DNA of 64,000 nucleotides from an uncultured Gammaproteobacteria bacterium. GTDB taxonomy: Bacteria; Pseudomonadota; Gammaproteobacteria; Pseudomonadales; Azotimanducaceae. Numbering within the stretch: position 1 is the stretch's first letter; each line of letters opens with the position of its first letter. The DNA lies in NCBI GenBank assembly GCA_913043815.1, contig CAJWNY010000001.1, positions 25,369 through 89,368 on the forward strand, written 5' to 3'. Below, in pieces: positions 48,117 to 57,775 of this stretch. Made by a program: the position numbers and the translations under genes. Below the pieces are notes generated by a model that was not told the origin of the DNA, did no database searches, and saw nothing but the letters and a program-made list of their open reading frames with translations.

Positions 48117-48697
48117 AGCTACATTCCTTCGAGCGCGCTCAAATTGTGGGGCAAAGGCCTACTTGCTGCATAAGCTTTGTTAGTTTAATGGAGAATACCT
48201 TACTCCTAGATTATATTCAGATCATTGCGAATACTCACCCGTTGAAATTTCCTCTGGCGATTAGCCTTTTGCGTTTTCTGTAGTTAGATTAAGCAAATTT
48301 TGCGTCGTGAACACCTCAACATGAATCATCTTTTCAACTTGGTTGGTTTTAATGGTCTGCCGCCAGTATATTATTTAAAAAGAAACGGGCAGAATAATTG
48401 CGGAGCGCGGTTCAGTGGTTTTTCGCCATAATCCGGCTAAAAATTAGATCAACGACGGATTTTTTTGAATTGTGGTCGAAAAAAGCCGGTATGTGCCTGG
48501 CGGCCAACTGTAAGTATGGCTGGCCCCGATAACCTGCTCGGAGATGCCACTTTTGAAGCGGCTGGTATGTTTACTAACGTCCTAGATTTGGGTCGGCGGC
48601 ATAATCATTAGTTGATTTGTACTACTAAAGGTAATGTATTGCTGGCCGACTTTTTGTTATGTTTCCTCATGTATTAGATAGTGAAGTTTAGTTCTGA
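48117..48697. other. 581-base intergenic region upstream of the M23 peptidase gene
   Basis: Lies between the divergent dciA and M23 peptidase starts and is much longer than needed for two promoters. Only short, unconvincing frames occur (for example 36 codons from about 48321). A/T-rich patches alternate with GC-rich segments around 48500. I recognise no tRNA, no known small RNA and no gene remnant. Confidence 0.55.
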
Positions 48698-49606
48698 ATG
48701 AAAATTGTACTGATTGACAAATTAGGTGATCCCAAAAGCGTATCCATTAGCCCTCTTGGAGCGAAAGCTATAGGGTTGCTGACCGTGGCTTTTTGTACGG
48801 GAATCTTTCTTTCTGGCGCGTCAATGGTGACGCGCGACTTTGTAGACTCTGATGTCATAAGCAGCTGGCGCAGCCAGTTAGCCGAGCAGAAGAACTTGGT
48901 CACTGACTTGCAGGGTAAATCCGAAGCGCAAAGCCAAGCCGTTGGTCGTCAGCTCGCCGAAATGCAGGGTAGACTTTGGCGCATGGAGGCGCTGGCGTCT
49001 TACATGCACGAGTCTACGGGTCTGCCCCAGGACGAATTTAGTTTTGACCAGCCTCTTGCTCAAGGCGGCCCGATAGACCCCAGCCAAAAAGTCATGGCTT
49101 GGGCAGATATTCATAGTGACCTGTCTACGTTGTCAACTCGCTTAGAGCGCCGCGAAAAAGAATTAGGCATTTTAGATGAAGTTTTGATCGGTTTTTACAG
49201 TGCAGAAGGAGCCCAGCCCGCTGGAAGGCCTATTACCCAAGGCTGGATGTCTTCTCCCTTTGGAAAGCGCGTGGATCCTATCAATGGCAAGCAAGCCTGG
49301 CATGCCGGCATGGACTTTGCCGGACGTCATGGTTCTGATGTTATCGCCGTGGCGAACGGCGTAGTCACTTTCGCGGGTAGGCGCGATGGTTACGGAATGA
49401 TGGTAGAAGTAAATCATGGCAATGACGTGATTACTCGCTACGGGCATCATGACTCGTTATTAGTTGCCCCTGGCCAGACGGTAAAAAGGGGCGACGTTAT
49501 TGGACAGATGGGCAGCAGCGGTAGGTCGACTGGCCCTCACGTGCACTTTGAAGTTCTACGCAAAGGTAAAGCTATCAATCCAGCCAAGTTTGTTAACCGC
49601 GGATAA
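48698..49606 (+). CDS. M23 (LytM-domain) peptidase, membrane-anchored
   Basis: An inner membrane-anchored, periplasmic endopeptidase-like protein: transmembrane helix about residues 22-42, coiled coil about 55-160, and a C-terminal LytM domain from about 180. Zinc ligands are complete (H202 and D206 in HAGMDFAG; H281 and H283 in HVHFEV), so it should be an active peptidoglycan hydrolase and not a degenerate activator of the EnvC type. Length 302. An M23 gene in the lpxC-secA interval is common in pseudomonads. Substrate bond is unknown. Confidence 0.85.
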   Translation: MKIVLIDKLGDPKSVSISPLGAKAIGLLTVAFCTGIFLSGASMVTRDFVDSDVISSWRSQLAEQKNLVTDLQGKSEAQSQAVGRQLAEMQGRLWRMEALASYMHESTGLPQDEFSFDQPLAQGGPIDPSQKVMAWADIHSDLSTLSTRLERREKELGILDEVLIGFYSAEGAQPAGRPITQGWMSSPFGKRVDPINGKQAWHAGMDFAGRHGSDVIAVANGVVTFAGRRDGYGMMVEVNHGNDVITRYGHHDSLLVAPGQTVKRGDVIGQMGSSGRSTGPHVHFEVLRKGKAINPAKFVNRG

Positions 49607-49737
49607 AAATCTCCAATGAATTGTAGTTCTACAATTTGCCCCATTTTAAGTCTCTTTGGCTGAATTTGCCGGTATAGAAATAGTCGTTCAACCGCTACAA
49701 TGCTTCACTTCATTTCTTGCACATGTAAATTTAGACC

Positions 49738-52485
49738 ATGGCTAACTTTTTAACGAGACTTTTTGGTACGAAGAATTCACGAGAACTTGCACGCATGCAA
49801 AAAGTCGTGGATTTGGTGAACAATCAAGAAGCGATCTTCGACTCATATACAGATTTGATTCAATTCACCGCTGATCTGCGTGCTAGGAATAATGCCGGTG
49901 AATCGCTAGACCAGCTGTTACCCGAGGCTTTTGCAGCTGTGCGGGAAGCCGCTAAGCGAGCCAAAGGCATGCGCCATTTCGACGTGCAGATGATCGGTGG
50001 TATTACGTTGCATGAAGGGCGTATTGCGGAAATGCGCACAGGTGAAGGTAAGACTCTGATGGCGACCTTGCCGTGTTACCTCAACGCGCTCTCGGGTAAG
50101 GGCGTTCATGTTGTAACTGTTAACGACTATTTGGCAAAGCGTGATGCTGAATGGATGTCGCCGATCTATGAAGCATTGGGTCTGAGCGTTGGTATTATTC
50201 AATCCAACCAGCCTACTCCGGACAAGCTGCTGGCCTATAGTTCAGACATTACTTACGGCACCAACAATGAATTCGGTTTCGATTATCTCCGCACCAATAT
50301 GGCATTTACGGTTGAAGATAGAATTCAGCGCGAGCTTAACTTTGCGGTGATTGATGAGGTGGATTCAATTCTTATTGATGAAGCGCGAACTCCGCTGATT
50401 ATTTCCGGGGCTGCTGAAGAAAGCACCCGGCTTTATCAGGTCCTGAATCAAGTGGCGCCTACACTGATTGAACAGCCTTTTGACGATACGCCTAGGGTAT
50501 TCGGCGACGAAGTGCCAGAGCCAACGGCTGACTTCACCGTCGATGAAAAAAATAGGCAAATAGAACTTACCGAACTAGGCCATCAAAAGGTCGAAGATGC
50601 GCTTATTAAGTTAGAGCTGCTATCGGAAGGAGATAGTCTCTATTCATCTAGCAACCTCAATCTATTGCACCATGTATTAGCCGCATTAAAAGCGCACTCT
50701 TTATTCAAGCGCGACGTGGATTATATGATTACTAATTCTGAGGTGGTGATCGTCGATGAGCATACGGGCAGAGCAATGCCCGGGCGACGCTGGTCTGATG
50801 GTATCCACCAGGCGATCGAAGCTAAGGAAGGCCTGCCAATTCAGAATGAGAGCCAGACTTTGGCGTCTACTACCTTTCAAAATTACTTTCGCCTTTACAA
50901 TAAACTGTCGGGTATGACCGGTACCGCAGATACTGAAGCATTTGAATTCAAACAAATATACGGTTTAGACGTGGTGGTGGTGCCTACGCACAGGCCTATG
51001 GTTCGGCAGGACAGAAATGACCTTATGTATCTCTCATTGGCTGAAAAATACGATGCGATTGTTGAGGACATTGAAGGATGCATTAAAAAAGGACAGCCGG
51101 TTTTAGTGGGTACCGCCTCCATTGAAAGCTCAGAACTCCTGTCTGCCGAACTTAACCGTAGAAAGGTAGAGCACAATGTGCTGAACGCCAAACAGCATGA
51201 GCGCGAGGCAGATATTATTGCCGACGCAGGTCGAGCTGGATCTATCACCATTGCGACAAATATGGCTGGCCGTGGTACAGACATTGTTTTAGGCGGTAGC
51301 TTAGAATCCGAACTGAGCAAGTTAGACAACGCTAGTGAAGGGGACAAGAGTCAAGTTCAGGCAGATTGGCAGGTTAGGCACGACAAAGTGCTTGAATCTG
51401 GTGGTCTACATATTATTGGTACTGAACGTCATGAATCTCGGCGAATAGATAACCAATTGAGAGGCCGCTCTGGTCGTCAGGGTGACCCAGGCTCAACCCG
51501 TTTTTACTTGTCATTAGATGACAACTTAATGCGTATTTTTGTCACCGAAGGCGTGCGAAATATGATGTTGCGGCTTAGCTCAGAAGAGGGCGAGGCCATT
51601 GAACACAAGATGATTAATCGCTCTATTGAAAACGCTCAACGCAAGGTAGAAGGGCACAACTTTGACAGCCGTAAAAATTTGCTCGAGTACGATGATGTAT
51701 CCAACGACCAACGCCAGGTAATCTATCAGCAGCGTCGCGAGTTAATGGAAGCTCAAGATATCAGTGCGACCATTGAAGGCCTGCGTGAAGAGGTTGTATA
51801 TGATTTTATTGGTCAATATATCCCGCGTGAAAGCTTAATCGAGCAGTGGGATGTAAGTGGTTTAGAAGGGGCGTTGGCCGCGGAATTCACCAGCACTCAA
51901 CCCATCGAAAAATGGTTAGACGAAGATGACTCCCTAGATGAAGAAAAACTCTGCGCCCGTATATTAACCCAGCTGGAAACCGAGTATTTGCAAAAAGAAG
52001 GTGAGTGGACGACTGCTGATATCAACATGCGGCTAGTAGAGAAGCAAGTGATGCTGCAAATTTTAGACCAAAAATGGAAAGAGCATCTGGCGTCTATGGA
52101 CCACCTGCGACAAGGCATTCATTTACGAGCTTATGCACAAAAGCAACCTAAGCAAGAGTTCAAGAGAGAGTCTTTTGAGTTATTTCAAAATCTCCTATTT
52201 GATATTAAGTATGAACTGGTTCGTATGCTGTCGCGCATGCAGATTGAAAGCCCGGAAGAAGTTGAAGCTCAGGAAAGATTACGGCGTCTAGAGGCTGCGA
52301 AGCGTATGAATTTTGAGCACAGCAATGCCCAAGGTATGGGCGCTGAAGATGCGCTGGTTCGATCTGCTAATCAAGTAGATCCCAAAGGTGAAACCTTTGT
52401 GCGCAACCAACCTAAAGTGGGGCGCAATGAACCCTGCCCTTGTGGGTCGGGACGCAAATATAAACAATGCCACGGCACCGTATAA
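49738..52485 (+). CDS. secA: Preprotein translocase ATPase SecA
   Basis: Motor of Sec-dependent secretion. Walker A in MRTGEGKTL near residue 105, the [19 protein letters not shown]alker B region near 208-226, [10 protein letters not shown] and [20 protein letters not shown] helicase motifs, and the C-terminal zinc-binding tail [14 protein letters not shown] that binds SecB. Length 915. No secM-like arrest peptide is seen in the 131 bases upstream. argJ follows after 82 bases. Confidence 0.97.
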   Translation: MANFLTRLFGTKNSRELARMQKVVDLVNNQEAIFDSYTDLIQFTADLRARNNAGESLDQLLPEAFAAVREAAKRAKGMRHFDVQMIGGITLHEGRIAEMRTGEGKTLMATLPCYLNALSGKGVHVVTVNDYLAKRDAEWMSPIYEALGLSVGIIQSNQPTPDKLLAYSSDITYGTNNEFGFDYLRTNMAFTVEDRIQRELNFAVIDEVDSILIDEARTPLIISGAAEESTRLYQVLNQVAPTLIEQPFDDTPRVFGDEVPEPTADFTVDEKNRQIELTELGHQKVEDALIKLELLSEGDSLYSSSNLNLLHHVLAALKAHSLFKRDVDYMITNSEVVIVDEHTGRAMPGRRWSDGIHQAIEAKEGLPIQNESQTLASTTFQNYFRLYNKLSGMTGTADTEAFEFKQIYGLDVVVVPTHRPMVRQDRNDLMYLSLAEKYDAIVEDIEGCIKKGQPVLVGTASIESSELLSAELNRRKVEHNVLNAKQHEREADIIADAGRAGSITIATNMAGRGTDIVLGGSLESELSKLDNASEGDKSQVQADWQVRHDKVLESGGLHIIGTERHESRRIDNQLRGRSGRQGDPGSTRFYLSLDDNLMRIFVTEGVRNMMLRLSSEEGEAIEHKMINRSIENAQRKVEGHNFDSRKNLLEYDDVSNDQRQVIYQQRRELMEAQDISATIEGLREEVVYDFIGQYIPRESLIEQWDVSGLEGALAAEFTSTQPIEKWLDEDDSLDEEKLCARILTQLETEYLQKEGEWTTADINMRLVEKQVMLQILDQKWKEHLASMDHLRQGIHLRAYAQKQPKQEFKRESFELFQNLLFDIKYELVRMLSRMQIESPEEVEAQERLRRLEAAKRMNFEHSNAQGMGAEDALVRSANQVDPKGETFVRNQPKVGRNEPCPCGSGRKYKQCHGTV

Positions 52486-52567
52486 CGACAGCAGGAACGC
52501 TCTAAACAGTGCTGTTTGGAGCGCGCCGTTAGTGAGTGCTTTTGATCATTGCGGTTTGGAGAAATAG

Positions 52568-53782
52568 ATGGCAGTTAATTTATCAGTGCCCGGAAAATTG
52601 CTGGAGGTCCCAGGCATTCAAATGGGCACGGCTAGAACCGGGATTAAATCTGTCGATCGTGATGATATAGCCGTTTTTTCCTTCGCTCCAGGCACGACAA
52701 CTGCTGGTGTGTATACCCAATCTTCTTTTATCGCCCCTCCAGTACAACTTGCGAGAGAAAGACAAGCGTACTGCCGTGCGTGGGTAATTAACAGTGGTAA
52801 TGCAAACGCTGCTACGGGTGAATTGGGACATCAAGATGCAGACGCAGTCTGCAACCATGTGGCTGAGCGTCTCGATATAGATTTAGTCAATGTTTTGCCG
52901 TTCTCAACGGGGGTTATCGGTGAAAGACTAAATGTACCTGCCCTGCAAAGAGCCGTAACAAACGCCGTTGCCAATCTTTGCTCGGACGCTTGGCTTCAGA
53001 CTGCTGCTGCAATTATGACAACGGACACCGTTGCCAAAGCTTTGAGTCAACAGGTGTTAGTTGGCGGTGAGGTGGTAACAATTACCGGAATAGCCAAAGG
53101 CTCAGGCATGATTAAACCTAATATGGCGACCATGCTTGGGTTTGTCGGATGTGACGCAAATATTTCACAAGCACTATTGTCGGTAATGGTGAAAGACATA
53201 GCCGATGAAAGTTTCAACCGAATTACTGTAGATGGCGATACCTCGACCAACGACTGCTTTATGGTCTCTGCTACAGCTCAAAGCAACGCTGCTGCGATAG
53301 TTTCTCAAGATGACTTGGCTTATCAGCAATTGCGAGAAGGTTTAACTCAGGTGGCGCAAATTTTGGCTCAAGCTATCGTTAGAGATGGGGAAGGTGCGAC
53401 TAAGTTTGTTGCGGTTCAAGTCACTGGTGGTGCATCTGCGCAAGAGTGTTTAGAAGTTGCTTATACCGTTGCTGAATCGCCATTGGTGAAGACTGCGCTA
53501 TTTGCCGGGGATGCCAATTGGGGGCGATTTTGCATGGCCATCGGCCGGGCTGAAGTTGTAGATTTGAATGTCTCGAATGTGGCGCTTTGGTTGAACAAAG
53601 TTGAAGTAGCAAGTGGTGGGTTAATGTCGCCGACTTATACTGAAGCTGCTGGAGCCGGCGTCATGGCTGAAGATGAATTCAGCGTTATCATCGACTTGGG
53701 ACGTGGTGACGCCAGTGAAACTATTTGGACCACTGATCTTTCCTACGAATACGTGCGTATTAACGCCGAATATCGCTCTTAG
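52568..53782 (+). CDS. argJ: Bifunctional ornithine acetyltransferase/N-acetylglutamate synthase ArgJ
   Basis: Recycles the acetyl group between acetylornithine and glutamate in arginine biosynthesis. The self-cleavage site is in KGSGMIKPNMATML, with Thr188 (codon at 53129) becoming the N-terminal nucleophile of the beta chain. DGDTSTNDC and GDANWGRF motifs are present. Length 404. argJ after secA is conserved; the mutT gene that commonly follows is missing. Confidence 0.95.
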   Translation: MAVNLSVPGKLLEVPGIQMGTARTGIKSVDRDDIAVFSFAPGTTTAGVYTQSSFIAPPVQLARERQAYCRAWVINSGNANAATGELGHQDADAVCNHVAERLDIDLVNVLPFSTGVIGERLNVPALQRAVTNAVANLCSDAWLQTAAAIMTTDTVAKALSQQVLVGGEVVTITGIAKGSGMIKPNMATMLGFVGCDANISQALLSVMVKDIADESFNRITVDGDTSTNDCFMVSATAQSNAAAIVSQDDLAYQQLREGLTQVAQILAQAIVRDGEGATKFVAVQVTGGASAQECLEVAYTVAESPLVKTALFAGDANWGRFCMAIGRAEVVDLNVSNVALWLNKVEVASGGLMSPTYTEAAGAGVMAEDEFSVIIDLGRGDASETIWTTDLSYEYVRINAEYRS

Positions 53783-53924
53783 TTAGTGCGAAGAAGTTAA
53801 GTCTAAATAGTTAATCATAGATAGGCGAACACAGTAGATGATCTGATAAAGACTGAGGTGCATTTAGCAAAAGCCAACCGTATCCAGATACAACTAGCTG
53901 CGCGGCTCAGCCACTTTATCCGGG

Positions 53925-54107
53925 TTAGACCTCCTCACCAAATTCTGGCTCGCTATCGCCGGCTATTTTGTGGTCTTCACCTGCCCAAGCGCCTAAATCA
54001 ATAAGCCGGCAGCGCTCTGAGCAGAATGGCCGGTTAGTATTACTGGGGGTCCATTTCACACTCTGCTTGCAGGTGGGACATTGAATTATGTGGGCTGTTT
54101 CTGACAT
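53925..54107 (-). CDS. yacG: DNA gyrase inhibitor YacG
   Basis: A 60-residue zinc-finger protein that binds GyrB and blocks DNA binding by gyrase. The four Cys ligands are C10 and C13 (CPTC) and C29 and C33 (FCSERC), followed by RLIDLGAWA and an acidic tail. Its start overlaps the coaE end by 22 bases, and coaE-yacG is the standard pair. zapD, which lies between them in many relatives, is absent. Confidence 0.93.
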   Translation of the reverse strand: MSETAHIIQCPTCKQSVKWTPSNTNRPFCSERCRLIDLGAWAGEDHKIAGDSEPEFGEEV

Positions 54108-54688
54108 AGATTCACTAGATTTTGGTGGATTTTTTCAACGTTGGATTTCAACTCATCCATGCCTTGGTCATTGAGTAAAATAAAATCGGCAGCAGACAAA
54201 CGATCGTCCCGACTCATCTGTGCATTTACAATATTTTGAACCTGCTCGCGGTTGTTCTCATCTCGCGACATTGTGCGTTGAATTTGTGTTTCTATAGCCG
54301 TATCCACCACTACTATTTTTTTGCACCATTGCGATTGGCCTGATTCCAGTAGCAGAGGATTGACCAGAAGGCAGTAAGTAGAATTACTTCTGCTGATTTG
54401 CTCAGCCAGATAGTCACTGATCAGTGGATGCAGTAGGCGTTGAAGCCATTTTCGTTCTGATTCCTCAGCGAACACAAGTTTGCGCAGTTTAGCTCGGTCT
54501 AAACGGCCTTTTGCGTCAATTATTGCTGCGCTAAAATGTTCAGCTATAGCCTCAAGTGCGGGCTGTCCTGGCTCCACTACAGCTCTACTGGCTAAGTCAG
54601 CATCGACTATATCAATGCCTAAGAATTCAAAATGTTTGGCTGCTGCGGTTTTGCCGCTACCAATGCCACCAGTGAGACCAATCAACAT
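54086..54688 (-). CDS. coaE: Dephospho-CoA kinase CoaE
   Basis: Final enzyme of coenzyme A synthesis, phosphorylating dephospho-CoA. P-loop GGIGSGKT at residues 7-14, [10 protein letters not shown] (30-39) and the lid region [12 protein letters not shown] are present. Length 200. In related bacteria the gene is downstream of pilB-pilC-pilD; here only a 3' fragment of pilC is left upstream. Confidence 0.94.
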   Translation of the reverse strand: MLIGLTGGIGSGKTAAAKHFEFLGIDIVDADLASRAVVEPGQPALEAIAEHFSAAIIDAKGRLDRAKLRKLVFAEESERKWLQRLLHPLISDYLAEQISRSNSTYCLLVNPLLLESGQSQWCKKIVVVDTAIETQIQRTMSRDENNREQVQNIVNAQMSRDDRLSAADFILLNDQGMDELKSNVEKIHQNLVNLCQKQPT

Positions 54689-54783
54689 AGTTATACCGAT
54701 TACAATAAGAGCAGGAGACGTTCAAGAATGCAGCAGAGGATAATCTAAGAGCGGTGTTAAAAGCCACAACCTGCAAAAATTGG

Positions 54784-55125
54784 TCAGCCGCCGATTACTG
54801 CGCGAGTTTGAAAAACTGGCAAGTACATAGCTTTAATAAGGACGCCCATTACCAGTCCCAGCAGTGCCATCATGGCGGGTTCAAGTTGGGGTAATATTTT
54901 GGCGGTGGTGTTTTCAGCCTCGCGTTCGTAATGCGCGTCTCCCCTCGTAAGCATGGTGCCTAAAACACCCGCTTGATCTTTTATAGCAATTATTTTGATA
55001 ATAAAATTTAGGAAGCAACCGGCCTTAGCAACTGCTTCTTGAAGAGATTCTCCATGGTCTACGGCGTTTTGCACCGGTCCAATAGCGCGCTGATAGACCA
55101 AGTTGCCAGTGGTAGAGTCGGCAAG
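54784..55125 (-). pseudogene. pilC: Type IV pilus assembly protein PilC, 3' remnant
   Basis: The minus-strand frame from 55125 to 54784 encodes the last third of a PilC/GspF protein: STTGNLVYQRAI, VDHGESLQEAV, IIAIKDQAGVLGTML and finally EPAMMALLGLVMG with a YLPVFQ membrane end. PilC is about 400 residues, so some 290 are gone; an in-frame TGA (55126-55128) closes the frame at its upstream edge. pilB would lie further upstream and pilD between pilC and coaE; neither is present. Type IV pili are therefore probably lost at this locus. Confidence 0.8.
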
Positions 55126-55271
55126 TCATAAGGCACTGGATACGGGTATCCCTCCGTTATAAGTGGCTGGTGTTGTGCTAGCGAGAAATGTGCAGCGCTG
55201 GGCCGATTTGCCTTAGGTAAATGTGCTTTAGGTATATAAGATGTCGTCTAGATTTATTGCGAGTAATATTT

Positions 55272-55769
55272 ATGCGTCGAGCACTCATCTTGACTTCCTC
55301 GGCTTGGTTTTTGTTTAGGCAGTACACTATGTGGGTCAGTATAATGCTCGGGTGCTTAACAATATCCATTGCTTCAGCAGGAGACAGAGTGACAGATCAA
55401 TTCCCAAGAATACAGCCATGCCCACTTTCTCCCAACTGCGTATCTAGCGCGGCAGGCGCTGGTTCGCATTTCATCGAACCGCTTACGGCAGTGGGAGATC
55501 CTCAGGCGCTGATTTCCGCCATTAAGGCAAATCTTCAAGAAGATGCCGCATTCTCGATAGTTGAATCTGAGTCTGGCTATCTGCGGGCTGAAGCGCGCAC
55601 CCGTTTTTTTAGATTCGTTGACGACGTAGAATTCCAAATCCGCGAAGGCTCGGACGTTGTGGACGTGCGTTCGGGTTCAAGAGTTGGGTATTCAGATTTA
55701 GGTAAAAATCGTCGACGGTTAGAGGCTTTGCGTAAGACGCTCGTTACGGCCGAGCTTGTGTCGGGCTAG
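55272..55769 (+). CDS. DUF1499 family exported protein
   Basis: A 165-residue protein with an N-terminal hydrophobic export segment (about residues 5-36) and the DUF1499 signature: CPLSPNCVSS near 49-58, then a paired domain containing RFVDDVEFQI and VRSGSRVGYSDLGKNRRRLEALR. Function of the family is unknown; it occurs widely in marine proteobacteria and in plastid-bearing algae. ATG at 55272 chosen because it gives a plausible signal; the frame opens earlier (55221). Confidence 0.8.
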   Translation: MRRALILTSSAWFLFRQYTMWVSIMLGCLTISIASAGDRVTDQFPRIQPCPLSPNCVSSAAGAGSHFIEPLTAVGDPQALISAIKANLQEDAAFSIVESESGYLRAEARTRFFRFVDDVEFQIREGSDVVDVRSGSRVGYSDLGKNRRRLEALRKTLVTAELVSG

Positions 55770-55773
55770 GATG

Positions 55774-55800
55774 GCTGGCGCATTTGCCAGCTCGGCTTTT
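55774..55800 (+). terminator. Terminator-like hairpin after the DUF1499 gene
   Basis: GCTGGC (55774-55779) and GCCAGC (55786-55791) form a six-pair GC-rich stem over GCATTT, followed within five bases by CTTTTA. It begins 5 bases after the DUF1499 stop, the position expected of a rho-independent terminator. Confidence 0.45.
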
Positions 55801-55888
55801 ACCGGGCTAGCGAAGTGGCCTGCGGTTTGACACAGTTGAGCAAATCAATGCCGGTGAAGTCGACCTGCCCCCAATATTGCTGTTAATC

Positions 55889-55894
55889 TATAAT
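55889..55894 (+). promoter_or_regulatory. Perfect -10 box upstream of the exported hypothetical gene
   Basis: TATAAT occurs at 55889-55894, 28 bases before the GTG start at 55922. No good -35 lies 16-18 bases upstream, while a perfect TTGACA at 55827-55832 is too distant to pair with it. The gene's ribosome binding site, AAGGAG at 55911-55916, is strong. Confidence 0.3.
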
Positions 55895-55921
55895 CGGTAG
55901 AATAATCTAAAAGGAGTTCTA

Positions 55922-56563
55922 GTGTTTGAATCGCTTTCAAAGAATTTGGTGATTGGCTTACTTAGCCTTTTGTTCGTCTTCGTCATGCCTGTATTTGCCA
56001 GCGGTCACAAGACCGGCCATGAAAGCGTTCATGGTAACGAGCAAGAAGCCGGAGGTGGATACGCGGGCATTCATGAAAGCGGTCTTTCAAAAGCCGGAAA
56101 AATAAAGCTAGCGGCAGCAGCAGCGCCCAGCAACGTCAGCGATAACGCGCTAATTTTGGATTCTGACAATAGTGTCTTGCGTGAGGGCGACAATGGTTGG
56201 GTATGCATGGTAGGAACGCCTCCCTCCTACGAGAACCCTATGTGTGTTGATGCGCCCTGGCAGCGTTGGCTCGACGCTTATATGAATAAAAAGACTTATA
56301 AAAACGATTCCAATGCTATTGGTGTTTCCTACATGTTGATTGGCGATATTCCGGTAGATAACGACAACCCGATGAATTTGGACGAATCTAAAGGTACTTG
56401 GGTTCAGGAAGGTCCTCATCTAATGATCTTGGTGCCCCAGGTTCTCTTTGGTGATTTGCCCAGAGGCCCATATGAGGGCGGCCCTTATGTCATGTGGGAA
56501 GGCACTGATTTTGCCCATATCATGGTGCCATTAGAGAAAACTACTCCGATAGTTTATGAGTAG
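55922..56563 (+). CDS. Exported hypothetical protein with WVCMVGTPP motif
   Basis: I do not recognise a named family. The 213-residue product has a signal peptide (cleavage probably after FASG or nearby, residue 26-28), a His-rich stretch just after it, and a globular domain with WVCMVGTPPSYENPMCVD (two Cys 14 apart), ISYMLIGD-like VSYMLIGDIPVDN, GPHLMILVPQ and YVMWEGTDFAHIMVPL. Similar domains occur as uncharacterised periplasmic proteins in environmental bacteria, from memory. GTG start is fixed by the strong AAGGAG six bases upstream. No operon partner is apparent. Confidence 0.75.
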   Translation: MFESLSKNLVIGLLSLLFVFVMPVFASGHKTGHESVHGNEQEAGGGYAGIHESGLSKAGKIKLAAAAAPSNVSDNALILDSDNSVLREGDNGWVCMVGTPPSYENPMCVDAPWQRWLDAYMNKKTYKNDSNAIGVSYMLIGDIPVDNDNPMNLDESKGTWVQEGPHLMILVPQVLFGDLPRGPYEGGPYVMWEGTDFAHIMVPLEKTTPIVYE

Positions 56564-56605
56564 CCTTTTAGCTAGGAATATAAGCCGTGTAAGCGCGCGT
56601 GCTAT

Positions 56606-56839
56606 ATGAGCATTGACGAAACAGCGATCAATGAAAAGATTGGGCAACTTAAATCAGAACTAATTTTTTTAGCCGATGAGATAGAGACAATCGGTCAAGA
56701 TGCGGTGCAACAGCCTGAAAAGTACGGGCCCCAAGCCCTAGCGGAATTGCGCCATGCCCATATGGGTGAGGTGCTTCGGTTACGGACCGAGTTAGACGGC
56801 ATGGAAAATGTTTTGCAGGTTCTAAAGAGCGCTTTATAA
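56606..56839 (+). CDS. Small helical hypothetical protein
   Basis: A 77-residue, acidic, Leu/Glu-rich product that would form one or two long helices or a coiled coil. No family recognised and no signal peptide. The ATG at 56606 has no clear ribosome binding site, although it lies 42 bases after the preceding exported protein gene and codon usage looks ordinary. Coding is likely but not certain. Confidence 0.5.
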   Translation: MSIDETAINEKIGQLKSELIFLADEIETIGQDAVQQPEKYGPQALAELRHAHMGEVLRLRTELDGMENVLQVLKSAL

Positions 56840-56885
56840 ATATATGTAGAGCTCGGCTTGGGTCCATTCATTGTGCAGGCTGAGG

Positions 56886-56914
56886 TTGACAGTTATGTTT
56901 GATAACGATTATTT
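56886..56914 (+). promoter_or_regulatory. Candidate promoter of the exported peroxiredoxin gene
   Basis: A perfect -35 TTGACA (56886-56891) is followed after 17 bases by TTATTT (56909-56914) as a weak -10. The overlapping GATAACGATTAT (56901-56912) resembles half of a Fur box (GATAATGATAAT). Iron or oxidative control of the peroxiredoxin is therefore possible but speculative. Confidence 0.35.
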
Positions 56915-56963
56915 CAGCTAATGTAGCTATGCGAAAAATAACAAAAACAAAGAGGAATATGTC

Positions 56964-57473
56964 ATGAAATGGTTAGTAGCTTTTTTTCTCAGCAGTGCAG
57001 TTGTATTCGCCCAAGCGTCGATTAAAGAGGGCGATATTGCGCCCAATTGGACGCTTCAAGGATCAGATGGCAACAGTTATCAGCTTTCAGATCTTCGTGG
57101 TACTCATGTAGTGCTCGCATTCTTCCCGAAAGCTTTCACCGGGGGTTGTACTATAGAGTGTAAGTCAATTCGCGATAGCAAAAAGCAGGTTCGCCGCTTT
57201 GAGTTCCAGTTTTTTATGGCCAGCACAGACGATGTTGAAACTGCTGTAGCGTTCGCAGAGCAGAACAATGCTAACTTTCCAATTCTCTCAGATGATTCGC
57301 AAACAGTGAGTGACGCCTACGGCGTTTTGGGCTCTGGGGGAATGGCTAAGCGCTGGACTTTTTATATCGATGCCGAAGGAATCGTTAGCAAGATTGATAA
57401 GAAAGTTAATCCGCGAACTGCTGGTCGCGAATTGCTGCAAAACCTTATTGCTCTAGATGTTCCGGCGAGCTAG
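56964..57473 (+). CDS. Exported peroxiredoxin (AhpC/TSA, BCP-like)
   Basis: Thiol peroxidase with a cleavable signal peptide (residues 1-18, ending AQA), so it acts in the periplasm. The peroxidatic Cys62 is in PKAFTGGCTIE, the Px3Tx2C motif of peroxiredoxins; Cys66 four residues on could form the resolving disulfide, whereas BCP proteins have a five-residue spacing. The thioredoxin fold continues with LSDDSQTVSDAYGV. Length 169. Exported BCP-like proteins are known in marine bacteria; the reductant is unknown. Confidence 0.88.
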   Translation: MKWLVAFFLSSAVVFAQASIKEGDIAPNWTLQGSDGNSYQLSDLRGTHVVLAFFPKAFTGGCTIECKSIRDSKKQVRRFEFQFFMASTDDVETAVAFAEQNNANFPILSDDSQTVSDAYGVLGSGGMAKRWTFYIDAEGIVSKIDKKVNPRTAGRELLQNLIALDVPAS

Positions 57474-57775
57474 GCTTTTTACTACTGACCGATGTCGGGG
57501 CTTGGAGAATATTTGCCGAGCTCCCTTATGCTGGGCGAATTACCTTTTATGCAACTTTGCACAAAGGATTGCCCTCATAAATCTAAGCCTCACTTGCATG
57601 AAAAGCTTTGGCGCCTAGTAAACAAAATTAATACCTCCCCATTACTACCCAATAGACGCAAGTGGTTGATTTTTAGCAGGCCCAAACTGGCAGTTCTTGC
57701 GCCATTATCCATTGGCTCAATGGTGGGTAAAGCCTCGTTTGCGTATGGTTCTTCTAATTAGAAGCACTGAGAAAT
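57474..57775 (+). other. 302-base region before the symporter gene, no supported gene
   Basis: An 89-codon frame (57492-57761) crosses this region but has no ribosome binding site, no recognisable family and an odd composition (a KLWRLVNKIN patch among Pro, Ser and Leu). I see no RNA gene or clear promoter. It presumably carries the upstream control of the accessory cluster that follows. Confidence 0.4.

Noticed and set aside
49607..49737. secM-like arrest peptide upstream of secA
   Set aside because: No signal peptide or arrest motif in the 131 bases; the M23 peptidase gene directly precedes.
57492..57761. 89-codon open frame before the symporter gene
   Set aside because: No ribosome binding site, no family and unusual composition; treated as non-coding.
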